64,000 nucleotides of DNA from Agelaius tricolor. Lineage: Eukaryota; Chordata; Aves; Passeriformes; Icteridae. A program made the position numbers and the translations under genes. Below the pieces are notes generated by a model, which saw only the letters and a list, made by a program, of their open reading frames with translations, was not told the origin of the DNA and searched no databases. How positions within the stretch are numbered: the first letter of the stretch is position 1; each line of letters begins with the position of its first letter. This document shows positions 48,783-61,704 of the stretch, one piece after another. Location: contig JALJCS010000001.1 of the NCBI GenBank assembly GCA_023055355.1, positions 68,613,381 to 68,677,380 of the forward strand, in the 5' to 3' direction.

Positions 48783-49460
48783 AATCATAAAATTATGAAA
48801 AGGCTTGGGTTGGAAGGGCCTTAAAGATCATCTAGTTCCAATTCCCTGCCATGGGCAGGGACACCTTCCACTGGACCAGGCTGCTCAGAGCCCCATCCAG
48901 CCTGGCATTGAATATTACCAGGGATGTGGCATCAACAATTTCCCTGAGCAATTTATTCAACTGATTAACCATGCTCATAGTAAAGAATTTCTTCCCAAGG
49001 TCTAATCTAAACCTACTCTCTTTCAATTTGAAACCACTCCTCCTTTCTCTGTCACTACATGCTCTTTTAAAAAGTCCCTCTCCATCTTTTTTGTAGGTTC
49101 CATTCAGGTACTAAAAGGCAGCAAAAAGTCACCCCAAAGCAAGGCTGAACAAACCTAATTCTCTCAGCTTTTAGGAGAGGATAGGAGAGGTCCTCCATCC
49201 CTCTAAATATAATGGTGATCCTCTTTGGGACTTCTCCCAACAGGTCCATGTCCTTCCTGTGCTGGATGCTCCACTCCAGGTGGGGTCTCAGGACAGCAGA
49301 GCAGAGGGACAGAATCTCCTCTTTCACCCTGCTGGCCACACTGCTTTGGATCCAGCCCAGGATATAACTGATTGCCAGCTCGTGTCCAGCCTCCCATCCT
49401 CCAGTCCCCCAAGTCCTTCTCAGCAGGGCTGCTCTCAATCTATTCATCCCCCAGCCTAAC
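48783..49460 (-). mobile_element. CR1 LINE, 3' portion
   Basis: Reverse-complement orientation. From the 3' end (left): a worn octamer tail (AAATCATAAAATTATGAAA), GGTTGGAAGGGCCTTAAAGA, CCCTGCCATGGGCAGGGACA, AATTTCTTCCCAAGGTCTAA, then the ORF2 C-terminus up to about 49460. All blocks are those of a standard CR1 3' end, in order. It is 5'-truncated like most CR1 copies. Compared with the copy at 15 kb it keeps more of the coding end but is of similar divergence. Confidence 0.92.
49067..49460 (-). pseudogene. CR1 ORF2 C-terminal remnant
   Basis: Read on the minus strand, one frame gives ILGWIQSSVASRVKEEILSL, then RPHLEW, KDMDLLGEVPKR and GMEDLSYPLLKAERI. These match the CR1 polyprotein C-terminal blocks (LGCIQSSVASR, RPHLEY, KDMDLLERVQRR, GLEHLSYEERL). 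The frame stays open through most of the fragment, but it lacks the reverse transcriptase core and endonuclease. Its start codon at 49474 lies at or just beyond the fragment edge and has no biological meaning. Confidence 0.85.
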
Positions 49461-52400
49461 TTGAACTGACCCAAATATCATCAACCCAAATGTACGCTCC
49501 TCAATTATTTTCTGTCTGTTTCTGATTTATTTTCTTTTTCCATTATTCTCCAAAAGCTTTGTTCAGGTCTTCTTAGAGAAATGCAATAAAATATTCAAAG
49601 TGATACTGTCAAACACCAAAATTCTAACCATTTGCACTATATAATGAAAGCAAAGCAAAAGCCTATTAGAATCCTGAAGATATTACAGGGTTGGTTTTTT
49701 TTCAATATGTGATGAAATCACAGTTTTCTTTTTTTTTTGCCAGCATTCTTTTTCTGCTAATGATAAAGAAGTCAATAAGCATCCCGGGGAGTTAACAGTC
49801 TAAAAATTCAATATATAACTCCAAGTTAACATGCCCTGTCTATTACATACACATATTTGTGTTTGGCAACCTCTCTTTTCTTTCTGAGCAGGTAATGTGC
49901 TCTTTGATCATCCATGCCCGGGATACAAAGCCTCATGCCCAGCTGGGTGTTTATTAATACATGAAGAACACCATGGATACATTTTTACTGCTTCCAGGCC
50001 TGGAATAGACCCAGGACTACAATGCCTAAATTTCCACAGAGCTTTGAGTAAAAGACTCTGCTGGATCCAAGTTTTATCTGAGTACAAGCCTAAGTTGACA
50101 ATCAAGAGTGTTAGAGAATAGCCCGAGTCATGCCAGCCCAGCATAGAAACAGGGTTCCTTGCAGGAGTATTTCTGTATCTTCTGCAACTGACCCTGGTGT
50201 GCTTGTTTTATCCATTGTTTTCCATTGTACAACACAACTAAGCCTTCCCTTGCCCTGGATTATCAAGATGAAGGAAGCAGTGTGAGCCCAATGCAGTTTG
50301 CATGATCATATTCCAGACACACTGCAGGACTGATGAGGTATAGTTTTCCCTGCTGTTCAGCACCGCAGCCAAAAACCTAATCCAAAGTCTTAATAAATCA
50401 GTGGGTAACTTTTTGTTGACTTTAAACTGAAGCCTAATCACACAGAGCCAGAGAAATGCTTCTCTAACTTATAAATGAGAGGTATGTGCTCTGAGTCAAA
50501 GCAGATGTTTCTAAGAGATTAATTGCCCTGATCAGTAAATTCCACAGTAAGCAGATACTATTTAATGGCTGCAGAGGATGCTTTGGGAATCAGTCCTTAT
50601 GGATTAATTGGAGTGCTGTCTAAAAAGTAGTGTCATCAGTTTTGAGCTTGAATTTTATTGACAATTGAATGTTTATCAATAGGAACAACTATTTGTATCA
50701 TCTCTTTAGTACACATAACCTACAAGTGAAGCAGATTAATAGCAGTCAATTACAAAGTCATTTTAAAGTAAAATTTCAAGTAATGTGTTAGCCCCTAGGA
50801 GACCATCTCTAAGCTAACATGTGTGGAAAACATAATTACTTTATTTTGTCTTTCAGCGTTAGCATCAATTTGTCTCTCTGGAGAGAGTAACTCAAATATC
50901 TTACTTACAAGGAGGAGAGTAGGAGAAGTTATGAACACTTTGAGGTCAATGAAAAGTCTTCCTCTTTTTTTCTTTTTAATGTCTGATCCTTAACTTGCAG
51001 TCACAAAGAAATACACTGCATTAAAATATAAATGTTCTGCATCTGGTATTTGTTGCCTACTTTTGCAGATTTTTCAGGCATATGTGACAATGCAATTCAG
51101 AATATTACTAAGGTGAATAATTAGGCAACAGAAGCTGGTTAATTCAGTCAGATGTTCTGACTCTATTCAGTTATCCTGAATTATGCACAGCCCTGAGAGA
51201 GTAGCACAGTGTCCCCTTAGGCACTCAGGACATTGACACACCCTTGGCTGCATCAGGAGTCAGTCTGGGTCTGCTTGGCTCACTTGGTGCAATGTAACAC
51301 GTTAATGCTTGGTGAGCCCTTGCTGAGGCTGCCAGTAACAAAACCCCCTATTCTTACCAGGGCTGGCCCCAGCACAGGACCCTTCTGACACCCAGAGGAA
51401 GAAAGCAAGGATAGTAGCTCTGCTTGGAATTAGTCTGGGAGAAACTCTGCAAGGTGTTTCTTGTAAAGGAAAATGTCCTTTTATCCCCTGGAATTAATGC
51501 ATGATAGTTAGCACCCCCTGAGAGATGTCTGACCTCAGAGCAGTGCCACAATATTTCCAAAGGTCACCAGACAGGACTGGCCCCAGATTGTACTGACAGC
51601 AGTCCATGAGACACCACACTTTAGCTAACATACCTGTACATCATTCCTGCTGTACAGATGTGGACCAGTAATCTGTGACCTATATAATCCAAAACCAGCC
51701 AAGTACAAGTTGATGGTGTAACTCTTACAAAAAAATTGTTGATGTTCAGTAAGAACATCAGAACAAGCATACGGCACTAGGAGCATATGGAATGTGAAAT
51801 AGAAGAAAAGAAAAACAAAATGGAATCCTGTCCAAGAAGATTCTCAGAGTTGTCTCAGCATAAAAGTGCATAGAAGATAAAAGGCTCACACTTCTTTACA
51901 TTTGGGAAGTGAATCTGTAGGCTATAAATCTTTTCTAAGCTAACTTTCTGCTATTCCAGGCATAAAAACATTCACTGGTTTTGTATTTTTTTGTAAAGTT
52001 ATATGCTTCATGATAAGCATGCCCTAAAGCTCATATTTTTGAAGTTGAATTAGAGCCAGTTCAGAAAAATTAATATCCTGCTATACTATTATAAGAAGAA
52101 GTTGGACTGCTAGAGACATGCAGCACTTTATCCCTTTGTGCACATCAGTCCCATTTCCTGCATGTAGACATCCCATGTATGTCTAGAGATCTGTTTTGTC
52201 AGCACCAGCAAAGCAAGGATTAAGGGCTTTATCTCAGTCTCCATGGCATCCTATATATTTTGAAGAAATTTTGTCATATCAAGTGGAAACTGAGACCCAC
52301 AAAGGTGATTTGTGTATGATGTGATCTACTCTGCAACTGGGATACTCCTTTTCCTTGTGTAAATCTCTTTCCCACACATAGAAGGTTTGGCCTTATAACT

Positions 52401-55049
52401 GGCATTAGATTTCCTAGATTAATTTGGCTGAATGCTTCCTTTGGTTCCATATGTTTGAGGCATGCCCACCACTGCTGTACAAAAGAAAATTTCCTAAATA
52501 ATGTTAGTCCTCAAAACATTTCTAGTCAGCAAGCTGCTAAATTGACAACTCCCAAACCATTCTGTACAAAGGCACATCCTGTTATATTTTAGATATTCCA
52601 TGAAATATCATTTGAAAGCTGATCAACATGAGATTATACAGTCCATTTCATGAGATAGGTTATGATGCTACTTTTAAGAATTTCTTCTTCAAGGAATAAA
52701 AGGTCTATGATTTTTCTAATCATATTGCAATGACCTTTAGTGCAAGCAAAGTTAACATAAAAGAAAAATGGAGAGTGTATTTATCAAGTGCAAAAAAATA
52801 CCACTGCAAATCTTTAGAAAGAGATAGAGGCATGTACATATCTACAACTTAGAAAATCTTCAAAGTTTCCTCTTTCTCTGTAGTGTGCAGTCGGAAAGCT
52901 GATGAGGTTCTTTGTGGCCTTGTCAGTATCATTCTATGCAAATCTTAAGTCCTTACCTTATCTCACAGAAGGCCAGATTTGCTGGCTTCTCTTCCTTTTC
53001 ATGGCCCAAAATGTTTTTTAGGGTGAGTTGAAATGCAAGACCAGCTCCCTCTTCTACTCTGGCAGGACTTCTTATAGATAACTACCAGTAGGAGGTAGTT
53101 TCAAAATTATTGCTGGACTCCCGCTTTGGAAATACTAATATTCTTTAGGCATGCTCAGACAAGGTCATCTTTTGCCTCAAAACTGCATGGAATATGCTAA
53201 TGACTATGCCCTGCAAAGAGAAGTACTTCATTATTCAAACGCCAAAGTGGAGCCTTTACCAAAAACTTATATTTTCACATAAATATGTAATTTGATTATT
53301 ATATCTTAGGCAGTTATATTACCAAAATTATCACAGGCAAATCATTGTTGTACTTCTTTAGTAGATATAATTGTATCTAATTGTTTCAGAATATTAATGG
53401 ATATTAGGTTTGCTAAGTCCTAGTCTTGGTATTGAATGCTAAGACATGTTTGGTTTCTCCATATTGCAACAAGGAATCTCTTCATTCTCCTCCTATCCCT
53501 TCTCTTGAGTAACTTCTTTGTTTATAGCCTTTCTACAAATTAATATTTATTGAGAGAAATGTAGTTCTTTTCCTTCTAATTCTGAGAATTTCCATGTGAA
53601 CAATTTCAAACATATCTTGCTTATTAGGGTATCCAATATTTCTAAACACCTTATATGGGGCATTCAGAGGGAGCTTAAATCTACAAGAGAATATAATTGC
53701 TTACTTAACTATGAAAAATGTTTAGGTAATGAAAGGAATATATGCTTTGAGGACAGCTGGAAAGAAATGACAGCTATTATAATTGTGTGGTATGTGTATA
53801 GGCTTGCAGTAAAACATAGTGTTATGGAAATAGTTAAAATCAGCACCACCCAGTCAACTGGATAATGAAAACACAGCTTCTGCCAACACTGGATCCAGCA
53901 GACCTGTTGAAAGATAAATCAAGTTCATAATGAAGGCACCAGTTTATAAACTCAATTAAATTTTGGATAAGGTATTTAAGTGGATGTGTGGTGAGGTCAT
54001 AGGAAGAAATGCAAGAGATTGTAAGAAAAATCTGTGTTTTGAGCGACACAGTGGAGACTGTGCTGACATTGAAAATGGAATATGCAAAATTCACATCAGC
54101 AGAATGTGATGAGGACTGACTGGATATATCACCCTTTTTCTCTGTGTGGAACAAATACAAATGCAATGTGACTGACCAGCATGCTGAACAAATAATGATG
54201 AAATTTCAGTGCTCTACTTAGATATTCCATGGATATGCTTCTAGCAGGTACAGCTACATAGAAAAAGAAGCATATGGGTTCACAGAAGATTTTAAAAATT
54301 GCCAGTATAAGGTGTGGGGTGGTTTTTCTGAATCAAGTCTTTGATAGGCTAAGGTAGAAATGGAATCTGAATAATTTTGCTTTTGACAAACAATATCTAC
54401 CTTCCAAGGTTCTCTTTCTCACATGTAAAATGACAAATGAACTTGAATAGTTGCCTGTTCAGCACAAGGAGTACTAAAATCCTGCAGAAATCCTAGAATA
54501 GTTCCTTTCTTTTTTCAGTGCAGTAAAAATTTTAGAATTTTTTTAATTTCCCTGTAATTTAAAACACTTTGTCAGGAATGAAAATTCTTTAATTAATAAT
54601 AGAGTTTTGAAAGTTACCCTTTTAAAAAAAAAAATGCAAGGTGCCATGAAGTGTCCCAGGGATATTAAACCTACTTAAGTAACAAAATAAACAACATGTA
54701 ATTAGCCTCAAACCTTTTAGAAACACAGGTGATTTGTCAGATCTGTTCATACAACCAGGCCTGTGTGAGACTGGCCTTTGGGACACAGACTTTCAAGTTT
54801 CCAAGCAATTAAAGTGTTGTCTAGTTGAAATTTCATTAGGTTTCAGGGAGAGGAAAAGCCCATGGGGAACCAAGGAGACTCAGGACCCACCCCTGGAAAT
54901 GGTAAATGGGCTACAAAGGAGTTGGTCATGGCTGGGAAGGAGTAAAAATAAGTATTTAATTTATACCAAGAGTTATCATTAGCCCATCACTTGATTTTCT
55001 TAAGTCAAGGACTAAGCTCACTTCTGGCAATTATTGTTGATAAAACACT
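49461..55049. other. gene-free AT-rich sequence
   Basis: No gene, RNA gene or recognised repeat is visible. Frames are short (up to 108 codons, minus, 53840-54166). The sequence is rich in ATT and TAA runs. Confidence 0.55.
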
Positions 55050-55146
55050 TAGAATTGTTAAGCTTGGAAAAGACCTCTAAGATCCTAGAGTCCAAGCATT
55101 AACTGGCAGTACTGTGTGCATCACTGAGCCATGTCCCTAAGCACAG
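55050..55146 (-). mobile_element. CR1 LINE, 3' end scrap
   Basis: AGAATTGTTAAGCTTGGAAA, AGACCTCTAAGATCCTAGAG, TCCAAGCATTAACTGGCAGT, then GAGCCATGTCCCTAAGCACA correspond to the reverse complement of a CR1 subfamily 3' end (GGTTGGAAAAGACCTCTAAGATCAT...GAGTCCAACC...CCATGTCCCTAAGCAC). Its tail sequence differs from the copies at 15 and 48.8 kb, so it belongs to another subfamily. Only about 100 bp remain. Confidence 0.75.
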
Positions 55147-58100
55147 AGAAGCTGCCACTAGGAAATGTTGTCACTCTCCTTGTGTGAAGTAGTGGTGCAC
55201 ATGTATTTTCATATTGCAAATTTCTTGATGGGAACCTCTGACATTCACCTGCATTCTGTTTCAGGCAGCTAGTAGACACACATCTGTCTGGGAAGCTGGG
55301 AGGGGTGGGGGGAAGAGGAGGGAACATTTGAAAATGAGAAAAAAAACCCCACACACCTGAAACTCATAAAGAAAATTCTTTGTCTTAAGCTTGCAAGATG
55401 TCAGTCACAAATGACCCCATCGTCTTTATACTATTTCTCCAATGCTTAATGCCTTCAGAGAGCAACAGTGTTAGGAAGAAGGGTAGCAGGAAAACCTGGT
55501 GGGTTTGCAAGTCCTCTCTCCCAGGCAGCCCTTCCTTCTACGTGCATTTCAATCTCAGCCTTAAATACTAAATGTTTGCATTTCACCACATTTTTGTTAA
55601 CTTGTTAAATATTATTGTCATTGAGAATTAGTAAAATAAACCCTGTCTAGACAATTTCCCTTGATACAATCTTATATTGCATTAAAGAAAGAAAAAGTCA
55701 TTGCTTTATGTGGGGACTATTTTTCTTTCTAATAATTGATGGTTTACCTTTGGAAATTAATATTTTAGGAACAAGATTTGAGGGCATCTAGGGGTTGCAA
55801 AATCTAGTGGTGACACACCACAATGTTTAACAGCTTTATGTACTCTGTCTTACATTTAAAGGCACCAAAGCACATCCCTGCAAGACCATAATGCACAGCC
55901 TGTCATGTCTTATCTTTTAATTAGGTCACCTAGTCTGCCCATCTTTTAAGTGCAATGGCTAAAATGTATTTCTACCATTTCTCCAGACTGCTTTTAAAAT
56001 TCCCAAAGGAAGATTTGTCCAATAGTTTGTTGTTTTGGTTTGGTTTGGTTTTTCATGAGGGGTGTTTTATACTTCAATAAAAAACATTTAAAATTGTTTA
56101 TTGACTAACTTTTTATTTATTAATATCAGTCAACTAAAGTATTGCTTTTCTGCCTGATTGCAAGGATTTCCCATCTCCTTATCACTTCTCTATCTTCTGT
56201 AAGTTATTCTATATAACTTATAAGTCTCTCTGGTTTTGGCAAATACATGCATATTTATACAGAAATTTAAAACTGAATGAAAAAATGTTGACTTCCTTTT
56301 TCATTTAGGGCTTTATTTAAAATAAAAAATTCTGGAAGCTTTAAACAATATGCATGTCCTGGTCTTATTTCAACTGCAATTGAAACACCACTATGGATCA
56401 CAAGTCTTCTCTCACCCACATCCGAACCCAAAGGGCACCTAAAGTTGACACTTTTCAGTTACAGGACACCTAGAGAAAAGCAGAGCATTTCTTCTTCATG
56501 GGGCATTGGCCACAACCCAAACTTAAAAGACCTCCACAAAGACCTGCTGAAACTCATTTTGTTTGGATTGGCTTTGCTTTAAAGTATGGTGAGAAGAAGA
56601 CACATTTTGCACAGAGCTAAGTACGTGAAATACATGCCTGGAAACTGGGATGAAGCTGGGATGCAAGCTTTCTGGAGCTAAAGGAATTTTGATAGACATC
56701 TCCTATCCCCCAAGAATTAACATTTGATACCTCATTAAATGGCAGTTTCTCCACTGCTCCCACAAAAATTGTGTAACTGAGCAAAAAGGAATGCAAGGAT
56801 TAGGAACCTAGAGAGACAGGAAGAAGGAGACATCCTGGAGCCATGACCTAGTGGTAGATTAATATGCAGAAGGCAGCAAAAGAGAAATCCTGGGTTCTGA
56901 TTTCAAAGCCAGAGTTTCACCCAGTGTCTTTTTTGCACACAACATATAACTGATCTCCAAAGTAGCACTGAAACTTAGTATTTTCCCTTTAGTGTGTTGC
57001 AGACAGCAGTTCTAGGTGTAAATCTGCGTTCCTTCCATTAGGAATAAGATTTCTGGCTTCTCTTCCCTCGACTATTTCAGTACTTTACCCCATCAACACA
57101 GGCTACAATGCAGAATAAAGGAATGTGCAATACAGTTCTGCTACAGGAGGTTTTTATCAGAATAAATCAGGCTTATAAGACCATTTGAGAGTTTCTCTTT
57201 CATGATTGATTGTCAGGGCAATCAAAGAGCTGCTTGGATCAAATAGAAAATAATAACCCATGGTTACAAAAGCTGTTTGGTGAACAAAAACTATGAACTG
57301 CCTGGTACTTTCTTAACTTCCTTTTCAGTTCATAATGTAGTGTCAGGACTTATAAACAGTTTTATCTCTGATTTAAGGGCAGTAGTTCATGCATTCTCTA
57401 ATCAGTAGTTTCTATTAGTTATTTTCATTTAATATACTGTCCTCTTGTGTCTCTTTCTCTTGCTTTAAGGTTTGCAATATCTAAGAAATTCAGTGTTCAT
57501 GGAAGATCTGGAGTCTTCACAAGACTCCTTTACAGGCTGATACCTATGCATATAATATAGTCTGCTAAGTGCAAAACATTTCCTTTCCACTTTTCAGTGG
57601 AGTAACAACTTTGCGCATAGCTCATATTTGCTACAGATAGTCATGTAGGAAGGTAAAGTGATATAAAACTCATAAAGGAACACAAATCTCACTGCACACT
57701 TACTTTTCTGTGTTGATAAAACCTCGTGCTAAGTTTAAGGACAAGACAGAGAGGTGCACTGAATTTCTTCCAGGTAGGGCAAGTGTATCCAATGTATTAG
57801 CTAGACAATATAAAGTCAAGTGTTTACGGCAAAAAAGGGACATTTTCTTGTTTGTGTTCAAAAATTCAATAAAAACTTATTTCATTCTTTAACAACTGTA
57901 TTTCAAATAAAAAACCCTTCATTATAGGAAATAGCATGGAGAAGTGTTTTGACTGAATAAATTTTCTGAGCATGTGAATTGAATCAATTTTTGCAATTTC
58001 AGGCCATTCACTGAAACGCAGTTTAAGACTCCAAGGCAGCACTACGGCAAAACATTCAGACTGAGCTCTTTGGAATTGGTTAAAGGCTACTTCAAATTCA

Positions 58101-61100
58101 TTTCTTCAGCTACATTTTGGAAAGCATGTTTTCACAGGGTAAATTCAATTTCCAGTTGAACTGCTGAATTGATTAAATGTCTTATTGCATCATACCGTAA
58201 CTTTATTGTAATTCCAAAGTTCCCAAAAAATATAACAGCAACTACTAAAAAAGCTACAATAATGGTACCTAGTCTGTTTATGCAATCTTGAAAATTTGAG
58301 AGAGAAAAGTACTCTTGTCTATCTCAGACCTTTTATCTTGTTATTTAATTTGGTTCTATTAGTTGCACTGTTATGAAAAGCAGTAAATATCACTTCCAGT
58401 TTACAATGTTGGTTTTTTCTGTCATCACTTTGCTATCTCTCCCTTTGACACTTTTTTCCATACTGAAAAATATTAGTGTATTCCTCTGTCCCCTTACGGA
58501 AGCCACCAGTCACCTTGCCATGTACCCTTTTCCCGTTCTCTGTGAGAGAAAAACTGCAGAGCCAACATTTTGGGGCACTGAGCATGTATCAATTTTTATG
58601 AAGGTACAAAACTATTTTCTGTCTTGATTTGATTCTTTTTTTCCTTCCCTAGCTGTTTCCACCTTTCTGTAACTCTCTGGCTGGCACCAGGCATGGAGCT
58701 GGCATTGGCACAAAGCTGTCCACAGTAACTACTTATTCCTTCTTCCAGCTAGAAAAAGCCAATCATTAAGTAGGCAGAACTTCAGTGTTCTATTCCCATG
58801 CACCTAACTCGGACCGTATCAATATGATTTTCATCTCCCATTTTGCTGGCCAGGCACCTGATAATGAGAGCATCCTCCAATATTTTGTCAGCTTTAGTTT
58901 AGCCCATCCTAAGTCTTCCATTGAGAGAAGCCTGAAAGATTAATAACAATTTAGAAGGGGATAATTTGGCAATCAATGGCTAGAATCTAGAATAAGAGTA
59001 AATATGGAACATTTTTGATGTTCCAAAATTTGAACTGGGAAGTTAAGAGCAGCAATTTCTAATTGTAAAATGTTTGGATCACAACACTGTATTCCAAGGC
59101 CCTTTCTGGTAAGCATTCCTAGTAGTTTCCAAAAAACAGCTGTTCCCAACAAAGAACTTCACCTGGAAGTTACTAACTATTGGATGCAACATTCAGCTGC
59201 AAGAGCTCCTAGTGAACAATGGTATTTCCTCTGAAATCTCACACCATCAATCATCAACCACAATGTTTTGATTAGATTCACTGCACCATGTTGCCCAGTT
59301 TTGCAGGGCATTTTCTGAAAAATTACACAGACAAGACATTATGAATGTACATTTTTACTGCATCTGCTCTTCAGTGAAGAGAATGTACCACCATGGCACA
59401 GTGCAAAACAAAATGGAGGTTACAGCTGCATTTTTGCAGAGCCCTGAAGCCTCTGATCACTCTGGCTCTATCCACTCCTATGTATTCATGGTAAAGGCGT
59501 TATAATATATTTATTTTTTCCTAAGTGTTTTTATGTAATTTCCATTCATGGGAGCATTCTGTATTGAGTATATCCAAGGCTCAATAAAAAGTATATATCA
59601 CAGCCCCAAAATAGAGTTTATAAATTCTGCGATTTTATTCTGCCACAGCTGTTCAGAAGGTATTGCAATATTACAACTACATTTTGCAGATGTTCACTCT
59701 GCCTGTATTTAAGCATCTCCAACTGGACAATGTATTATCTCTGTAAATGCATTCTTGTGCACTGAGTTATTTTCAAGTCCATAAAGTTTGGAAATACCAT
59801 AAGGTTGTCCCAGTGTCAGCACTCTGCTTATGCAGTGAAGTCTAACACATGGACTCTCACAGAAGTAAATAAAATTATCTCAGGCTGTCACACAGCCTGG
59901 AAAAAATGTCACATTTCTTTCTGACACATCACTTTGGAACAGAACAGATCTCAGGAAGTAGTGCAACTGTGGGAAAAGTTATCTCTAGAGTTATCTAGTT
60001 GACTAACTTGGTTGCTGTGTATAGCTGTGTATATTGACACCAATCTCAATGTGACTCTCATTTCACTGCAATGGGACTCCTGGAGCAAGTGATATACAAT
60101 GAGGCCAAGTAGAGATAAGGAACAATATAATTTTAATTTTATAATAAGTGTAAATACAATTGTAACTTAATTTCTTACCAGCCCCCTGTGAATACTCTGC
60201 AGAATGGTTTTTTTCAGTTACAAAGGGATAGAAATTTTAAAGCCTAGTCCCTTAAAGATGTCAGTGAATGATTTTCCATGAGGGAACTGTTTCATGCCTC
60301 AGTGGAGACAGTCTGCTTCACACAGACACTAACATTTCATTTAAGACAAAGTCTAACATTTCATTTAAGATGATGTCTCCTGTGGTTTTGGTTTCCAAAG
60401 AGGCTGTGCTTTGTGTTGGGTCACTGTATTACCTATTTGAAATCAGGATTTAGCTCTTGTGCTTTTGTTACCTTCCTATCACAGAGATTCACATACCCTG
60501 CTGAATTCTAAACAGAGCAGCAGCATTAATTACATATTTACAGGATCAAAATACAAAAATAAATGACTTCTCAGAACACAGGACCATGTTGAAAGAACTG
60601 TCAAGCAGGGCATTCAATTTTAAATGCTTCTGATCTGGCAAGGAAGAGATTACTGCTTTCCATATTCATATTTTATATTTTGACTGACTCCAGACTAACC
60701 TCAGGGAGAGCTCAGAATATCAGCTTGTCTGTGCTTGGGAGCTGACACTGGAATATGCAATCAGAAGAGTCTGCCATCTGATTAAACCCCTCCTGACATC
60801 ACCTCCTGAAATCTAAACTGCCTCTTCCCTCTTTCTCTGCCTTTGTGAGAGGCACAGCAAGTCATTACACCCTGCTTGTTAATGATGGATGGCCCTGCTG
60901 GCTGGGCCCAGGGGACAGGGCAGAGATGGGCTGACAGCAGAGCACAGGCCAGCAGGGACCCCCAGTCTGGACCACTGACAACAGCAGCTGGCTTTCATGT
61001 CCTCCCATCCCTGAAGTTTTAAATTATGGTGTAGGGAAAGAGCCCTTTAGTACTTCATTGACCACATTCATTGGTGCTGCTTCTCTGAGCCATTTGGACC

Positions 61101-61673
61101 AGAGCAGGGGAGGTGGTGTGAAAGGCAGGGAGGTGTAGTGGAAAAGGAGAAGCATCATGTTTTGACTGATGTTATCACCATGGGCTACTGCACTGATAGG
61201 AAGTTAAATAAACCCTTTGGATAGCTTTAAGATCTCTGACTGCATTGAAATCCTTTGCCATCATAATTCACTTTGCAGTGTTGTGTTTCAAGGCCTGTTT
61301 TTTCCATTTTTTAGTGGGAATGCTTCGTCCCAAAAAATGGCATAAATGGTCTTTCCTCTCCATATGTATAATACACACAGACTTTATGCTCATTTATTGT
61401 ATTGCAGTGCACAGTTATGTCAGAGACACAAGACTCAATCACAAAAGACTTCATTTCTAGTGTAAAGAGTTTTTGTTATTATGACAGAGAAGGTGTCTTG
61501 AAATGAGGATGTGCCTGAAGGGACAGATTATAAGCAACACAGTGAGTGAAGGATTGAGACTATAACTTCACTGTGCACTTATAACCTTAGGGTGAGTCAA
61601 TAGAGTATCTCAGATTATCATATTAATGTTATAAAACAGGCAGTTTTTCTGCAGGAGTCATTATATCTTAAAA
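55147..61673. other. gene-free sequence
   Basis: No gene is supported. A G-rich tract lies at 55298-55320. A short TTTGG pentamer run lies at 56035-56052. A 24-bp-period tandem duplication lies at 60329-60370. A GC-richer patch at about 60770-61010 carries no recognisable feature. Confidence 0.5.
60329..60370 (+). repeat. 24-bp tandem duplication
   Basis: CTAACATTTCATTTAAGA occurs at 60329-60346 and at 60353-60370, with a 6-bp divergent junction. The whole unit is about 24 bp, present twice. The duplication keeps the frame of an overlapping 61-codon open frame, but nothing suggests that frame is coding. Confidence 0.75.
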
Positions 61674-61704
61674 GAAAAAAAAAAAAAGAGAGAGAGAGAG
61701 AGAG
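61674..61704. repeat. poly-A followed by (GA)n microsatellite
   Basis: An A-run of about 14 passes into about eight GA units. This A-then-GA form often arises from the poly-A tail of a retrocopy, but no retrocopy body is recognisable upstream. Confidence 0.85.
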